In this document: piece by piece, positions 16,499 to 24,897 of the stretch
Numbering within the stretch: the first letter of the stretch is position 1
Layout of the letters: each line of letters opens with the position of its first letter
Assembly: GCF_001815905.1 (NCBI RefSeq)
Contig: NZ_KV823268.1
Coordinates: forward strand, 1-64,000
DNA from: Brevibacterium sp. HMSC07C04
Lineage (GTDB): Bacteria > Actinomycetota > Actinomycetes > Actinomycetales > Brevibacteriaceae
DNA: 64,000 nucleotides
Direction: 5' to 3'
Notes under the pieces: generated by a model
Told to the model about the DNA's origin: nothing
The model's input: the letters and a program-made list of their open reading frames with translations, nothing else
Databases searched by the model: none
Position numbers and translations under genes: made by a program

Positions 16499-16957
16499 AT
16501 GCTCGAAATCCACGGCCTGAAAGGCCTTCAAGACAACGTCGGCAGAGTTCTCGGGTCAAGCGGCTGGATCACAGTCGATCAGCAGCGCATCAACGCCTTC
16601 GCCGATGCGACCGGCGACCACCAGTGGATCCACGTTGACGTTGACCGCGCAGAGGCGGGACCCTTCGGGGCCCCCATCGCCCACGGCTTCCTGACGCTGT
16701 CGCTCATTCCGCTGCTGTCCTCGGAAGCCGTCAGCGTCACCGGCATGAAGGCGAAGATCAACTACGGGTGCAACAAAGTGCGCTTTCCCAGTCCGGTCCG
16801 CGTGGGCTCGCGACTGCGCGACACTGTCGAACTGACCGAGGTGAACGTCAAGAGCTCCGGCATTCAGGTGGTCATGACCCACACAATCGAAATCGAAGGT
16901 GAGGAGCGTCCCGCCTGCATCGCAGAGGCCGTTACCATCATGATCCCGGAGGGCTGA
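16499..16957 (+). CDS. MaoC-like dehydratase (hot-dog fold)
   Basis: 152 residues, the usual length for a single hot-dog MaoC hydratase acting on enoyl-CoA or enoyl thioesters. Motif FADATGDHQWIHVD near 34-47 carries the hydratase-2 Asp/His pair, and APIAHGFLTLSL follows. It resembles the NodN/MaoC proteins of actinobacteria. The ATG at 16499 has AAAGGAGGAG; the upstream in-frame start at 16457 is less likely. TAGTAT at 16446-16451 is a possible -10 box. A small hairpin (GCGGCAC / GTGCCGC, about 16460-16480) lies in the leader. Confidence 0.85.
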   Translation: MLEIHGLKGLQDNVGRVLGSSGWITVDQQRINAFADATGDHQWIHVDVDRAEAGPFGAPIAHGFLTLSLIPLLSSEAVSVTGMKAKINYGCNKVRFPSPVRVGSRLRDTVELTEVNVKSSGIQVVMTHTIEIEGEERPACIAEAVTIMIPEG

Positions 16958-17134
16958 GACGCGGGCCGGACCCAGGCCTAAGGCTGACTGAGTCCGTGGG
17001 TGGAATGTCGGACTGGGCGGGCGCTTTGGCTGGTAGGGGCCCTGGTACTGAAATCGTAGGACCCTGGGTGCGAACTGCTTGAAAAGAGTGTTCTGGGTCT
17101 CTCCATTGCTCCTGGGCGAGGCTATCGTCCCAAT

Positions 17135-17671
17135 ATGAAACTTTTCATTGGCAGCGGCCCAATTCCCACCCGGTCCGGCAGCCACCCGCTCTTCTCTGAG
17201 GCAGCGCCCGACGACTTCTTCGACCCGTCGGTGCGCGGGGGCCCATTCGCAAACGGGCCCGGACTGGAAGCTCTGCAGAAACTTGAAGAGTGGTATGACG
17301 CCGGAGGGTCTGATGGGCAGATCTTCGATGTTCTCAGTGAACTCCCCACGGTCGGCGTAATCGACCCAGACGTATGGCAGCGCGATCCCACCCTGCTCAA
17401 AGAGCAGATCGAAGTGGGTCTGGTGGACCGCAATGCCTTCCAGGCCGAAGCGCAGGCACGCACCGCCGTGGGTGTTGGGCAGTTCAAGATCCGCGGTGGA
17501 ATGACCGCAGAAGCCCTCAGCCTGGCTAAGTCAGGAGTCGGAGGCCAGCTTGTGGTCGCCATGGTCGACGCAGCTGATCCCGGAACGGGACAGAGCCTCG
17601 ATCCGGCGATGATCGCCACCCTAGGAGCCGTCAACCGCGTCGTGCAGGCCGCTCGACGCATCGAGCTCTGA
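17135..17671 (+). CDS. Hypothetical protein, unrecognised
   Basis: 178 residues; I do not recognise a family. It is soluble, acidic and has no signal peptide. It opens with MKLFIGSGPIPTRSG and has Gly/Pro-rich patches (RGGPFANGPG; IDPDVWQRDP; MVDAADPGTG). Codon use is GC-rich at third positions like its neighbours, which supports a real gene. No ribosome site is visible, but TATCGT lies 6 nt before the ATG, consistent with a leaderless mRNA. It stands alone between a MaoC gene and a terminator at 17693. Confidence 0.65.
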   Translation: MKLFIGSGPIPTRSGSHPLFSEAAPDDFFDPSVRGGPFANGPGLEALQKLEEWYDAGGSDGQIFDVLSELPTVGVIDPDVWQRDPTLLKEQIEVGLVDRNAFQAEAQARTAVGVGQFKIRGGMTAEALSLAKSGVGGQLVVAMVDAADPGTGQSLDPAMIATLGAVNRVVQAARRIEL

Positions 17672-17692
17672 ACAACACCGTACGGGAGAAAA

Positions 17693-17730
17693 GCCGCACG
17701 GCAACGCCAGACGGCGTTCGGGAGTGCGGC
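17693..17730. terminator. Terminator hairpin after the orphan gene
   Basis: GCCGCAC (17693-17699) pairs with GTGCGGC (17724-17730), and a nested stem AACGCC / GGCGTT (17703-17718) lies inside. It sits between convergent genes. Confidence 0.55.
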
Positions 17731-17843
17731 CGTGCCCACTGATTCTTTTCAGCGGCACTGAGCCCTGCGGCTGTCCGTCCCAGCACAGAAAAGCGGGTGG
17801 GAGGCGGCCAGTGACCGCGCTCCACACCCGCTGAGAGAGAAGA

Positions 17844-18080
17844 TCAGCTCTTGCGGACCTTCTCAACGCCTTCGCGCACCGATTCCTGAATCTTCTCGGC
17901 TACTTCCGGGCCCTGTTCGCGGACCGTTTCAGTGACCTGCTGAACGCCGGCCTGGACATCGGGGCTGTTCCACACCTTTTCGGCTTCGGACTTCAGCTTG
18001 TCGTAGGTCTGGCGGCCGCTGCGGGAACCGAGAACGAATCCAACAGCCAGTCCGGCCAGAAGTACGTAGCGCTTCTTCAT
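17844..18080 (-). CDS. YtxH-like small membrane protein
   Basis: 78 residues: a basic start (MKKR), one short hydrophobic helix with glycines (VLLAGLAVGFVLGS), then an amphipathic helical tail rich in Glu/Lys/Val (KLKSEAEKVW to GVEKVRKS). This matches the YtxH/general-stress small-protein layout, where the anchor is followed by a long coiled helix. AGGAGTG precedes the ATG. Function is unknown; some relatives belong to stress regulons. Confidence 0.8.
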   Translation of the reverse strand: MKKRYVLLAGLAVGFVLGSRSGRQTYDKLKSEAEKVWNSPDVQAGVQQVTETVREQGPEVAEKIQESVREGVEKVRKS

Positions 18081-18146
18081 TTTTCACTCCTGTTGTAGTG
18101 GGCGACCACTTTCAGTCTAAAGCAGAAATCAGCCCTCGCCCGGACG

Positions 18147-19253
18147 CTAATCTCGACTTCGCCCAGAGCCGAATCGCAGGCGCAGCTTCTTGAGTCGACG
18201 CAGGGTTGGGTCAGTGAGGAATGACGCGTATTCGACTTTTCCGACAGTGTGGCCCTCCGAGCGGCGAAGCTGCGCTCCCAGGTACGACAGCATGAATTCA
18301 CGCCGCTCCACACCTATGATCCGGCCGGTGGCCTTCGGCGGCAGGAGGATGTCGGCTTCGGCCGGAATGCCAGACTGCAAACGCCGCGCCCGCAGCATTT
18401 CACAGTCGAACTGGATGCCGAAGACCAGCGCCAGGTTCGTCAGCCACAGCCAGGTGAGTAGCACAAAGGGAATCGACAAAGCGCCGTAGGCGGACGCCAA
18501 GCCGACCGTGATGACAAAGAAGTACACGGCGGCGGTCAGCAGCAGCCACGCGGCAAGAGCCACACCCGCGCCGACTGTGAGCGGATTGCGCTGTGGTCGT
18601 TTGACGTTAGACGTCCAAGCGCCCAGCACCGCAATCGTGAAGAACATGAACAGAACAATCAGCGGGAACCGTGCGACTTTCCAGGCGAAGAGACCCGAAT
18701 CGGGAACATTGAAGAACTCCAGCCAGTCCGTCCGGCCCGTCAGCAGACCGAAGATCGCAATGATCAGCGGAATCAGAAGCAGGGTCACGAGGAACGACTG
18801 AAACCGCAGCGCCCACCAGGCGCGTCCCTCGCTGACTTCGAAGACATCGTTGACCATCAGGCCGAAAGTGCGCACATAGCGGCCGGCAGACCACAAAGAC
18901 AGAACGATGCCGCCTATGAACACGGGAAGGTTCGCAGAAGACCGCGCCATGGACATGAGAGGTTCGTACAGGCTCTGCAGGCGCGACCAGCCCGTCGCCT
19001 GCTGAAACACCTGGAGGATCGCCTCGACCGTTGCCGGGCCCTGGCCAAACACCGTCAACATGGAAATCCCGGCACCGAGGGCCGGGATGACAGACAGAAG
19101 AAAGTAATAGCTGAGCGTGGCAGCCGAATCCATGCGCCGGTCGTCGCCGAAGCGCTGAATTGTCCGCGCCCAGGCATAGGCCCACGAGGTGCGGGTCAGC
19201 TTCGCCTTTGTGCGGCGGGGAAACAGATCAGTACGGTCAGGCACACGCCCCAC
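18147..19253 (-). CDS. YihY/UPF0761 family membrane protein
   Basis: 368 residues with about six transmembrane helices, matching the YihY/virulence-factor BrkB family. The family motif region SYYFLLSVIPALGAGISML is near 48-66, and TWLWLTNLALVFGIQ marks the last helices. The C-terminal 75 residues are basic and cytosolic. Start is GTG at 19253 or, more likely if leaderless, GTG at 19244, which has TAGAGT 7 nt upstream. Transport role and substrate are unknown. RNase BN, the old family name, is a misassignment and should not be carried over. Confidence 0.83.
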   Translation of the reverse strand: MGRVPDRTDLFPRRTKAKLTRTSWAYAWARTIQRFGDDRRMDSAATLSYYFLLSVIPALGAGISMLTVFGQGPATVEAILQVFQQATGWSRLQSLYEPLMSMARSSANLPVFIGGIVLSLWSAGRYVRTFGLMVNDVFEVSEGRAWWALRFQSFLVTLLLIPLIIAIFGLLTGRTDWLEFFNVPDSGLFAWKVARFPLIVLFMFFTIAVLGAWTSNVKRPQRNPLTVGAGVALAAWLLLTAAVYFFVITVGLASAYGALSIPFVLLTWLWLTNLALVFGIQFDCEMLRARRLQSGIPAEADILLPPKATGRIIGVERREFMLSYLGAQLRRSEGHTVGKVEYASFLTDPTLRRLKKLRLRFGSGRSRD

Positions 19254-19287
19254 TCTACCCGCGCGTCACACAAGCGGGCAGCAACGG

Positions 19288-19325
19288 CGACGGGCGCCTC
19301 GTCAGAGAAGACGAGGCGCCCGTCG
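19288..19325 (-). terminator. etf operon terminator, 16-bp perfect stem
   Basis: CGACGGGCGCCTCGTC (19288-19303) pairs perfectly with GACGAGGCGCCCGTCG (19310-19325) around AGAGAA. It lies 18 nt past the etfA stop and before yihY on the same strand. No T-run follows. Confidence 0.75.
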
Positions 19326-19342
19326 GCAGAGCGGCAGTCACA

Positions 19343-20293
19343 TCACTTGCGTGCGTTGACTGCTTCCGTGGCCTGCGGCAGAACGGTGAAGAGGTCACCG
19401 ACAACGCCGTAGTCAGACAGTTCGAAGATGGGAGCTTCGTCGTCCTTGTTGATCGCGACGATGTTCTTCGAGGTCTGCATGCCCGCACGGTGCTGAATAG
19501 CACCGGAGATGCCGGCTGCGACATACAGCTGCGGGGAGACGACCTTGCCGGTCTGACCGACCTGCGAGGAGTGCGGGTACCAGCCGGCGTCAACAGCAGC
19601 GCGCGAAGCACCCACGGCAGCGCCGATGGCGTCGGCGAACTGTTCAACCGGGCCGAAGTCGCCACCGGTGCCGCGACCACCCGAAACAACGGCAGCAGCT
19701 TCGGTCAGGCTGGGACGACCCGAGGAGGCCTTTTCTTCCACAGCGGTGATCTTGGCGGTCTTGGCTGCGTCTGATGCGGTGAAGTCAACAGCTTCCACAG
19801 CACCGGCGCCGGATGCTTCGGCAGCTTCGATCGAGTTGGGCTTGAGCAGGATGTGCGGAACACCCTTGATGACCTTCGACTTGACGGTGTAGGCACCTGC
19901 GAACACCGACTGGGTGCCCTGGCCTTCGCCGTCGAGGTCCGAAACGTTGGTCATGACACCCGAACCGGTCTTCGCGGCCGAGCGGGCCAGGGCTTCCGTG
20001 TTGTCGGCAGAAGCCGAAGCGAGAACGGCAGCCGGCTGACGCGATTCGACCAGCGAGGCGACGAGCTCGCCCTGCGGGGCAACGAGGAACTCGGTCAGCG
20101 AAGCGTCAGATGCGACGAGGACCTTGGCGGCGCCGTACTTGGCGAGGTCAGCGGCAGCGGTCTGGGCGTCAGCGTCCGAGCCGACGAAAACGGCGACGGG
20201 TTCGCCCAGCTGGGCGGCAGCCGTGAGGAGTTCGAACGTGGACTTCTGAACGGTTCCGCCCACGTGGTCAACGAGTACGAGTACTTCAGACAT
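19343..20293 (-). CDS. etfA: Electron transfer flavoprotein alpha subunit
   Basis: Binds FAD and carries electrons from acyl-CoA dehydrogenases to ETF-quinone oxidoreductase. 316 residues, normal for EtfA. The C-terminal FAD site shows SGGRGTGG near 206-213, GASRAAVDAGWYPHSSQVGQTGK near 233-255, LYVAAGISGAIQHRAGM and IVAINKD. It lies 33 nt after etfB on the same strand with AAGGAAG before the ATG. A 16-bp terminator follows. The two acyl-CoA dehydrogenases at 53274-55637 are natural partners. Confidence 0.96.
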   Translation of the reverse strand: MSEVLVLVDHVGGTVQKSTFELLTAAAQLGEPVAVFVGSDADAQTAAADLAKYGAAKVLVASDASLTEFLVAPQGELVASLVESRQPAAVLASASADNTEALARSAAKTGSGVMTNVSDLDGEGQGTQSVFAGAYTVKSKVIKGVPHILLKPNSIEAAEASGAGAVEAVDFTASDAAKTAKITAVEEKASSGRPSLTEAAAVVSGGRGTGGDFGPVEQFADAIGAAVGASRAAVDAGWYPHSSQVGQTGKVVSPQLYVAAGISGAIQHRAGMQTSKNIVAINKDDEAPIFELSDYGVVGDLFTVLPQATEAVNARK

Positions 20294-20326
20294 AAATCTT
20301 CCTTAGAGATTCGATATGGGCAGGGA

Positions 20327-21118
20327 TCAGACGAGTTTCTTCGAGGCGAGCCACTCGACGAGCTGGTTTCCGCCTTCGCCTTCGTCGGTGACGACTTCGC
20401 CGGCCTGGCGCGGCGGGGCGGCGGCGATTTCGACAACCTCGGTGTACGAACCGGCTGCGCCGACTTCGCCTTCGTCGAGGCCGAGTTCGGAGAGCTCGTA
20501 CTCTTCCAGGGGCTTCTTCTTAGCGGCCATGATGCCCTTGAAGGACGGGTAGCGCGGGTCGTTCGTCTGGTCGGTGACCGAAACGAGAGCCGGCAGCTGC
20601 ACTTCGACGGTGCGCGACGAGGTGTCGCCGTCACGGCGGGTCTTGAGCGTCTGGCCGTCGAGTTCAGCTGCCGAAACAACTGTTGCGGCGGGCAGGCCGA
20701 GCAGTTCGGCAACCTGGGTCGGGACAACCGAGGTGTTGCCGTCGGTCGATGCGAAGCCGGTGAGGATCAGGTCGACCGGGCCCTCTTCTTCTTCGACCTT
20801 CTTGACTGCGGCGGCGAGGACCTTCGCGGTGGCCAGTGCGTCCGAGCCCGCAATGGCGTCGTCGACAATGTGAACACCGGAGTCGGCGCCCATCTGCAGG
20901 GCCTTGCGGACGGCGTCGACGGCGTCGTCCGGGCCGACGGTCAGGGCGATGACTTCGGCGTCGTCTGCGTCTTCGGCAAGTGTCAGAGCGAGTTCGACGG
21001 GGTATTCGTCGATCTCCGACAGCAGGCCGTCGCTTTCGCGGTCGACGGTGTTGTCATCGAGGAATTCGGGATCGCCGGCGGCGTCCGGAACGTACTTCAC
21101 AAAAGTAACAATCCGCAT
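20327..21118 (-). CDS. etfB: Electron transfer flavoprotein beta subunit
   Basis: AMP-binding partner of EtfA, 263 residues from the ATG at 21118. It begins MRIVTFVKYVPD, typical of EtfB. It contains DAVDAVRKALQMGAD, GFASTDGNTSVVP near 150 and the recognition-loop region LPALVSVTDQTNDPRYPSFKGIMAAKKK that docks on dehydrogenases. The frame is open to 21202, but the ATG at 21118 has GGAAGGATG upstream. A TTGAT-CGT-ATCAA palindrome sits at 21186 in the promoter region. Confidence 0.95.
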   Translation of the reverse strand: MRIVTFVKYVPDAAGDPEFLDDNTVDRESDGLLSEIDEYPVELALTLAEDADDAEVIALTVGPDDAVDAVRKALQMGADSGVHIVDDAIAGSDALATAKVLAAAVKKVEEEEGPVDLILTGFASTDGNTSVVPTQVAELLGLPAATVVSAAELDGQTLKTRRDGDTSSRTVEVQLPALVSVTDQTNDPRYPSFKGIMAAKKKPLEEYELSELGLDEGEVGAAGSYTEVVEIAAAPPRQAGEVVTDEGEGGNQLVEWLASKKLV

Positions 21119-21185
21119 GGGGTTGTCATCCTTCCTGAGGATTCGCGGTTTCCCGCGATCTTCGGTTGTTCGAAGGTGCTGTTTC

Positions 21186-21198
21186 TTGATCGTATCAA
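21186..21198. promoter_or_regulatory. TTGAT-CGT-ATCAA palindrome before etfB
   Basis: 5-bp perfect arms with a 3-nt centre, 68 bp upstream of the etfB ATG in an AT-rich stretch likely to hold the promoter. GATC-centred palindromes also precede the thiolase (22606) and the acyl-CoA dehydrogenase pair (55651). Confidence 0.35.
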
Positions 21199-21286
21199 CC
21201 AAAAAACAAGGTTTTTCTTACCGTTTTGTCTAAATGAGCTGTGACGGGATCCTGTGGTGTGTTCCACATGCTTCCCGGGTGCTCCC

Positions 21287-22531
21287 TCAGATCCGCTCAA
21301 ACACAGCGGCCAAGCCCTGCCCGCCGCCGATGCACATGGTTTCGAGCCCGTATCGAGCGTCGCGACGGTGCATTTCGTGCGCCAGGGTTGCTAGAATGCG
21401 CGCTCCTGTCGCACCGACCGGGTGGCCGAGCGAAATTCCGGAACCGTTGACGTTCATGCGTGCGAAGTCGCTGGATTCGGGTGTTTCGCCTTCTGCGGGG
21501 AACTCCCCGAAGCCCCATTCGCGGGTGACCGCGAGCGCCTGGGCGGCGAAGGCCTCGTTGAGCTCTATGAGGTCCATATCGGCAAGTCTGAGGTCGGCCC
21601 GGCGCAGCGCCGCTGCTGTTGCTGGGACGGGGCCGATTCCCATCCGGGTGGGGTCAACACCGGCCTGTGCCCACGACACCAGGCGCAGCATCGGCGTCAG
21701 GCCAAGCTCGTCTGCCTTTTCCCGGGTTGTCACGATGCAGGCGGCGGCGCCGTCGTTCTGGCCGGAGGCGTTGCCGGCTGTCACGGTCGCGCCGGTGTCC
21801 TGCCCGGCCATGATGGGCCGGAGCTTCGCGAGCTTTTCTTCCGAGGTGCCGGGCCGGATGTGTTCGTCTTGTGTCACCTGGTGTTCTGGGCTCTTGCGGC
21901 CTGCGGGGATGGTGATCGGCACAGTCTCGTCGGCAAAGCGCCCGCCTTCGACGGCGGCTGCTGCCCGGCGGTGGGATTCGACGGCCAGGGCGTCTTGTTC
22001 TGCTCGGCTGACGCCGTAGTCGGCGCGGAGGTTTTCGGCGGTTTCGATCATGCCGCCGGGGACGGGATGGTTTTTGCCGCCTGCCGTGGTGCGACCGCGT
22101 GAGAGCCCGTCTTTGAAGCTGATGCCGGGTGTCTTCACGCCGAAGCGGATGTCTTCGGCGTAGAAGGGTGCGCGGCTCATGGATTCGGCGCCGCCTGCGA
22201 TGACCACCGCGGATGCGCCGGTGGCGATTTCGCCTGCGGCCAGGAGCACTGAGTACAGGCCGGACCCGCAGCGACGGTCAACCTGCGAGCCCCCGGCGGT
22301 CAGGGGCAGCCCCGCGTTGAGGGCTGCCACGCGGCCCAGTGCAGGGGCTTCCATTGTGGGGTAGCAGTGGCCGAGGATGACACTGTCAACGGCTTCGCCG
22401 GGCAGCCCGGAAGCGCTCATCAGTCCGGTGATGACCTCGGATGCGAGGTCTTCGACGGGGATGTCCTTGAACTGTCCGCCGAAGGCCCCGACCGCAGAGC
22501 GGACGGGTGAGCAGATCACGATGTCGGTCAA
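21287..22531 (-). CDS. Acetyl-CoA acetyltransferase (thiolase)
   Basis: Cleaves 3-ketoacyl-CoA to acetyl-CoA and a shortened acyl-CoA, or condenses two acetyl-CoA. 414 residues with the three thiolase signatures: active Cys in VDRRCGSGL near 89, NVNGSGISLGHPVGATGAR near 365-384 with the catalytic His, and CIGGGQGLA with the C-terminal Cys. Start is taken as TTG at 22531 because AAGGGG lies 6 nt upstream and LTDIVICSPVRSAVG is the normal N-terminus; an open frame to 22630 has no better start. It follows a possible operator (22606). Acetoacetyl-CoA or long-chain preference is not decidable. Confidence 0.9.
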   Translation of the reverse strand: MTDIVICSPVRSAVGAFGGQFKDIPVEDLASEVITGLMSASGLPGEAVDSVILGHCYPTMEAPALGRVAALNAGLPLTAGGSQVDRRCGSGLYSVLLAAGEIATGASAVVIAGGAESMSRAPFYAEDIRFGVKTPGISFKDGLSRGRTTAGGKNHPVPGGMIETAENLRADYGVSRAEQDALAVESHRRAAAAVEGGRFADETVPITIPAGRKSPEHQVTQDEHIRPGTSEEKLAKLRPIMAGQDTGATVTAGNASGQNDGAAACIVTTREKADELGLTPMLRLVSWAQAGVDPTRMGIGPVPATAAALRRADLRLADMDLIELNEAFAAQALAVTREWGFGEFPAEGETPESSDFARMNVNGSGISLGHPVGATGARILATLAHEMHRRDARYGLETMCIGGGQGLAAVFERI

Positions 22532-22605
22532 TGAATCCCCTTGGAAGGTGTGCTGTGCTGCTCCCCACAATAGAGGGCCGGGAAACGCTGCGCGACACCG
22601 GGTTG

Positions 22606-22615
22606 AACGATCGTT
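22606..22615. promoter_or_regulatory. AACGATCGTT palindrome upstream of the thiolase
   Basis: Perfect 10-bp palindrome 75 bp before the thiolase start, in the 249-bp gap between the divergent thiolase and TRAP genes. It is similar in core to the palindrome before the acyl-CoA dehydrogenase pair, so a shared TetR-type regulator is possible but unproven. Confidence 0.35.
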
Positions 22616-22780
22616 TGAAACTGCGTGCAACTGTCAGCTGCGCACCCGGTCTGATCTGCAGACTCTGAGTTCATGTGACTTTTCGTCGCAGATAAAAACC
22701 TCGTCGAAGATGTTCCGCCCGGCCTGTTTGTCTGAAAGGATGTTCCCAGTTTCCGTCGGCCGCAATGAAGGGGTCTGCGC

Positions 22781-23374
22781 ATGGAACAGCTGTCGAAGCT
22801 GCTGAGCAGAGTGCTGAGCGTCATCACGGCACTCGTCATCATCACCATGATGCTGCACGTGGTCATCAACGCACTCCTGCGTTTCTTCTTCTCCACTCCC
22901 ATCTACGGCACAAATGAGATAGCGGGTTTCTGGTATCTGCCGGCTATCGCGCTTCTGGGCATACCCGTAGCCCAGCTGCAGCGCGAACACATTGTGGTGG
23001 CGCTCCTGCTGGACCGTATGAGTCCGCGCGCCGCAGGCTGGTGCATGCTGCTTGCGAACTCGGCCACCGCGGCGGTGTGCGCCGGATTTGCGTGGTTTGG
23101 CCTGCAGCGCGCGCTTGAGCAGATGGAGCTCGGCGCGACCGCCGGGGTGACGACGATCATCACGTGGCCGGTGTTCTTCCTCCTGCCTGCCGTATTCGGG
23201 CTGATGACGCTCATCTGTGTTCTCGAAGCGCTCAGCTGCTTCCGCACAGTCCTGTCGGACGATCCCGAGCAGATCTACGTGTCGGAAGCCGACAGGGAAA
23301 TCGCAGAGGCTGAGCACACCGAAGCCGCCGAGCAGATTGAAGACGGCGCGAGCAGCACGGAGGTCCGGCCATGA
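22781..23374 (+). CDS. dctQ: TRAP transporter small membrane subunit (DctQ)
   Basis: Small integral subunit of a tripartite ATP-independent periplasmic (TRAP) importer driven by a cation gradient. 197 residues with four hydrophobic helices (about 13-35, 48-65, 85-107, 128-150). NEIAGFWYLPAIALLGIPVA is typical of DctQ. The C-terminal 40 residues are acidic and cytosolic. AAGGGG precedes the ATG. It overlaps dctM by ATGA. Substrate unknown. Confidence 0.9.
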   Translation: MEQLSKLLSRVLSVITALVIITMMLHVVINALLRFFFSTPIYGTNEIAGFWYLPAIALLGIPVAQLQREHIVVALLLDRMSPRAAGWCMLLANSATAAVCAGFAWFGLQRALEQMELGATAGVTTIITWPVFFLLPAVFGLMTLICVLEALSCFRTVLSDDPEQIYVSEADREIAEAEHTEAAEQIEDGASSTEVRP

Positions 23375-24897
23375 CAATGACAACACCCCTGCCGGAAAAG
23401 GCCGGCCGTCCGCGGATCAGCGCGGGGCCCGGCACCTCGTTCCTTCCGCGCAACACGCGCTTCCAGCCGCGCAGCATGGGTGTCATGCTCGTCGGCACAG
23501 CGCTGCTGGCTGGGACAGTTGCTGCCTTCTTCCTGTCGCCGACCGCGCCGATTGCCGGCGCGTGGTGCATCGCGATGATGCTCGTGCTCATGTTCCTGGG
23601 TGTCCCCGTGGCAGCAGCGCTGGCCATCCCGTCGATCATCGGCGTCTACGGTCTTTCCGGGATCCCCGCAACCGTCAACATCCTCGCCACGACCCCCTAC
23701 ACGGCCACCGCAAAATGGACCTATTCGGTGCTGCCGCTGTTCATCTTCATGGGCATGCTCCTATCCCAGTCGGGGCTGACACAGAAGATCTACCGGGCCA
23801 CCGACCGGTGGTTCTCGTGGCTGCCCGGCGGCCTTGCAATCGGCACAACGGCAGCCGGTGCCGGTCTGTCGTCAGTGTCAGGTTCGACAATCGGCATGAC
23901 CTACGCCCTGGGCCGGGCTGCGATTCCGGAAATGCTGCGCGCAGGCTACGACAAGCGGGTGGCACTCGGCTCGGTCATTGTCGCCGGTCTTCCCGGCAAC
24001 CTCATTCCGCCGTCCATCCTCCTGGTGGTCTACGCCGGAATCGCCTCGGTGCCGGTCGGCCCGCAGCTGGTGGCAGGTGCTGTGCCGGGCCTGCTGGTCG
24101 CAGTGTTCGTCGCAACGTTCATCCTGGTGCTCGGCATTGTGTCGCCGAAGCTCGTCGGTCGGGGCAGCGGCCCGGCTCCTTCTGCCACGTGGGCGCAGCG
24201 GCTGAGCTCACTGGGGGAGGTGTGGGGTTTCCCCGTCATCCTCGTAGTGCTGTTCGGCGGGATGTTCTCCGGGGCCTTCACCCCGACGGAAGCCGGTGCC
24301 GCAGCGGCTCTGACCGCACTCATCCTGACCCTTATCGAGCAGCGCGGGAACAGGCCCTTTGCCTGTGTTGCCCGGGCCGCGCTTGCCACGGTGAGCGCTT
24401 CTGCCGCGATCTTCTTCATCATGATCGGGGCCGAAATGCTCACCCGCCTGCTGGCCATCACCGGCCTGGCTGAGATTCTCACCGGTTTCGTCACCGGCCT
24501 GGGGCTCTCACGCGTGGGCTTCCTCGTGCTGCTCATCGCGGTCTACCTGGTGATGGGCATGTTCTTCGACACCTTGGCGATGATGCTGCTGACAGTGCCG
24601 ATCCTGCTACCGGCGGTCGAAGCGATGGGCGTGAGCGCGCTGTGGTTCGGGGTTTTCGTGGTGCTGCTCGGTGAGATCGGCATGATCACACCGCCGGTGG
24701 GAATCCTCTCCTACATCGTCCACACGATCGCCAAGAAGCCGGATGTCAACCTGGGCACCGACATAACCCTGGGCGATGTTTTCCGCTCGCTCGTGTGGTT
24801 CCTGCCGATCCCGCTGCTCTTTTTGATCTTTATGATCGCGTTTCCGCAGGTCGCCGAATGGTTGCCCGCTCTGCTCGAAACCGCAGGAGGACGATGA
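23371..24897 (+). CDS. dctM: TRAP transporter large permease (DctM)
   Basis: 508-residue translocation subunit, slightly longer than the usual 430 because of an N-terminal cytosolic extension (about 40 residues) and an extra helix pair. Family signatures are LPLFIFMGMLLSQSGL near 126, the re-entrant regions AGAGLSSVSGSTIGMTYALG near 163-182 and GLPGNLIPPSILLVVYAGI near 203. ATGA overlaps link it to dctQ before and the lipoprotein gene after, so all three form one translationally coupled operon. Confidence 0.92.
   Translation: MTMTTPLPEKAGRPRISAGPGTSFLPRNTRFQPRSMGVMLVGTALLAGTVAAFFLSPTAPIAGAWCIAMMLVLMFLGVPVAAALAIPSIIGVYGLSGIPATVNILATTPYTATAKWTYSVLPLFIFMGMLLSQSGLTQKIYRATDRWFSWLPGGLAIGTTAAGAGLSSVSGSTIGMTYALGRAAIPEMLRAGYDKRVALGSVIVAGLPGNLIPPSILLVVYAGIASVPVGPQLVAGAVPGLLVAVFVATFILVLGIVSPKLVGRGSGPAPSATWAQRLSSLGEVWGFPVILVVLFGGMFSGAFTPTEAGAAAALTALILTLIEQRGNRPFACVARAALATVSASAAIFFIMIGAEMLTRLLAITGLAEILTGFVTGLGLSRVGFLVLLIAVYLVMGMFFDTLAMMLLTVPILLPAVEAMGVSALWFGVFVVLLGEIGMITPPVGILSYIVHTIAKKPDVNLGTDITLGDVFRSLVWFLPIPLLFLIFMIAFPQVAEWLPALLETAGGR

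Noticed and set aside
16958-17134. tRNA gene in the gap before the orphan gene
   Set aside because: GC-rich hairpins exist but no cloverleaf, TTCGA loop or CCA end could be found.
19853-21244. 463-aa plus-strand frame opposite etfBA
   Set aside because: Antisense to two unambiguous genes; composition typical of a shadow frame.
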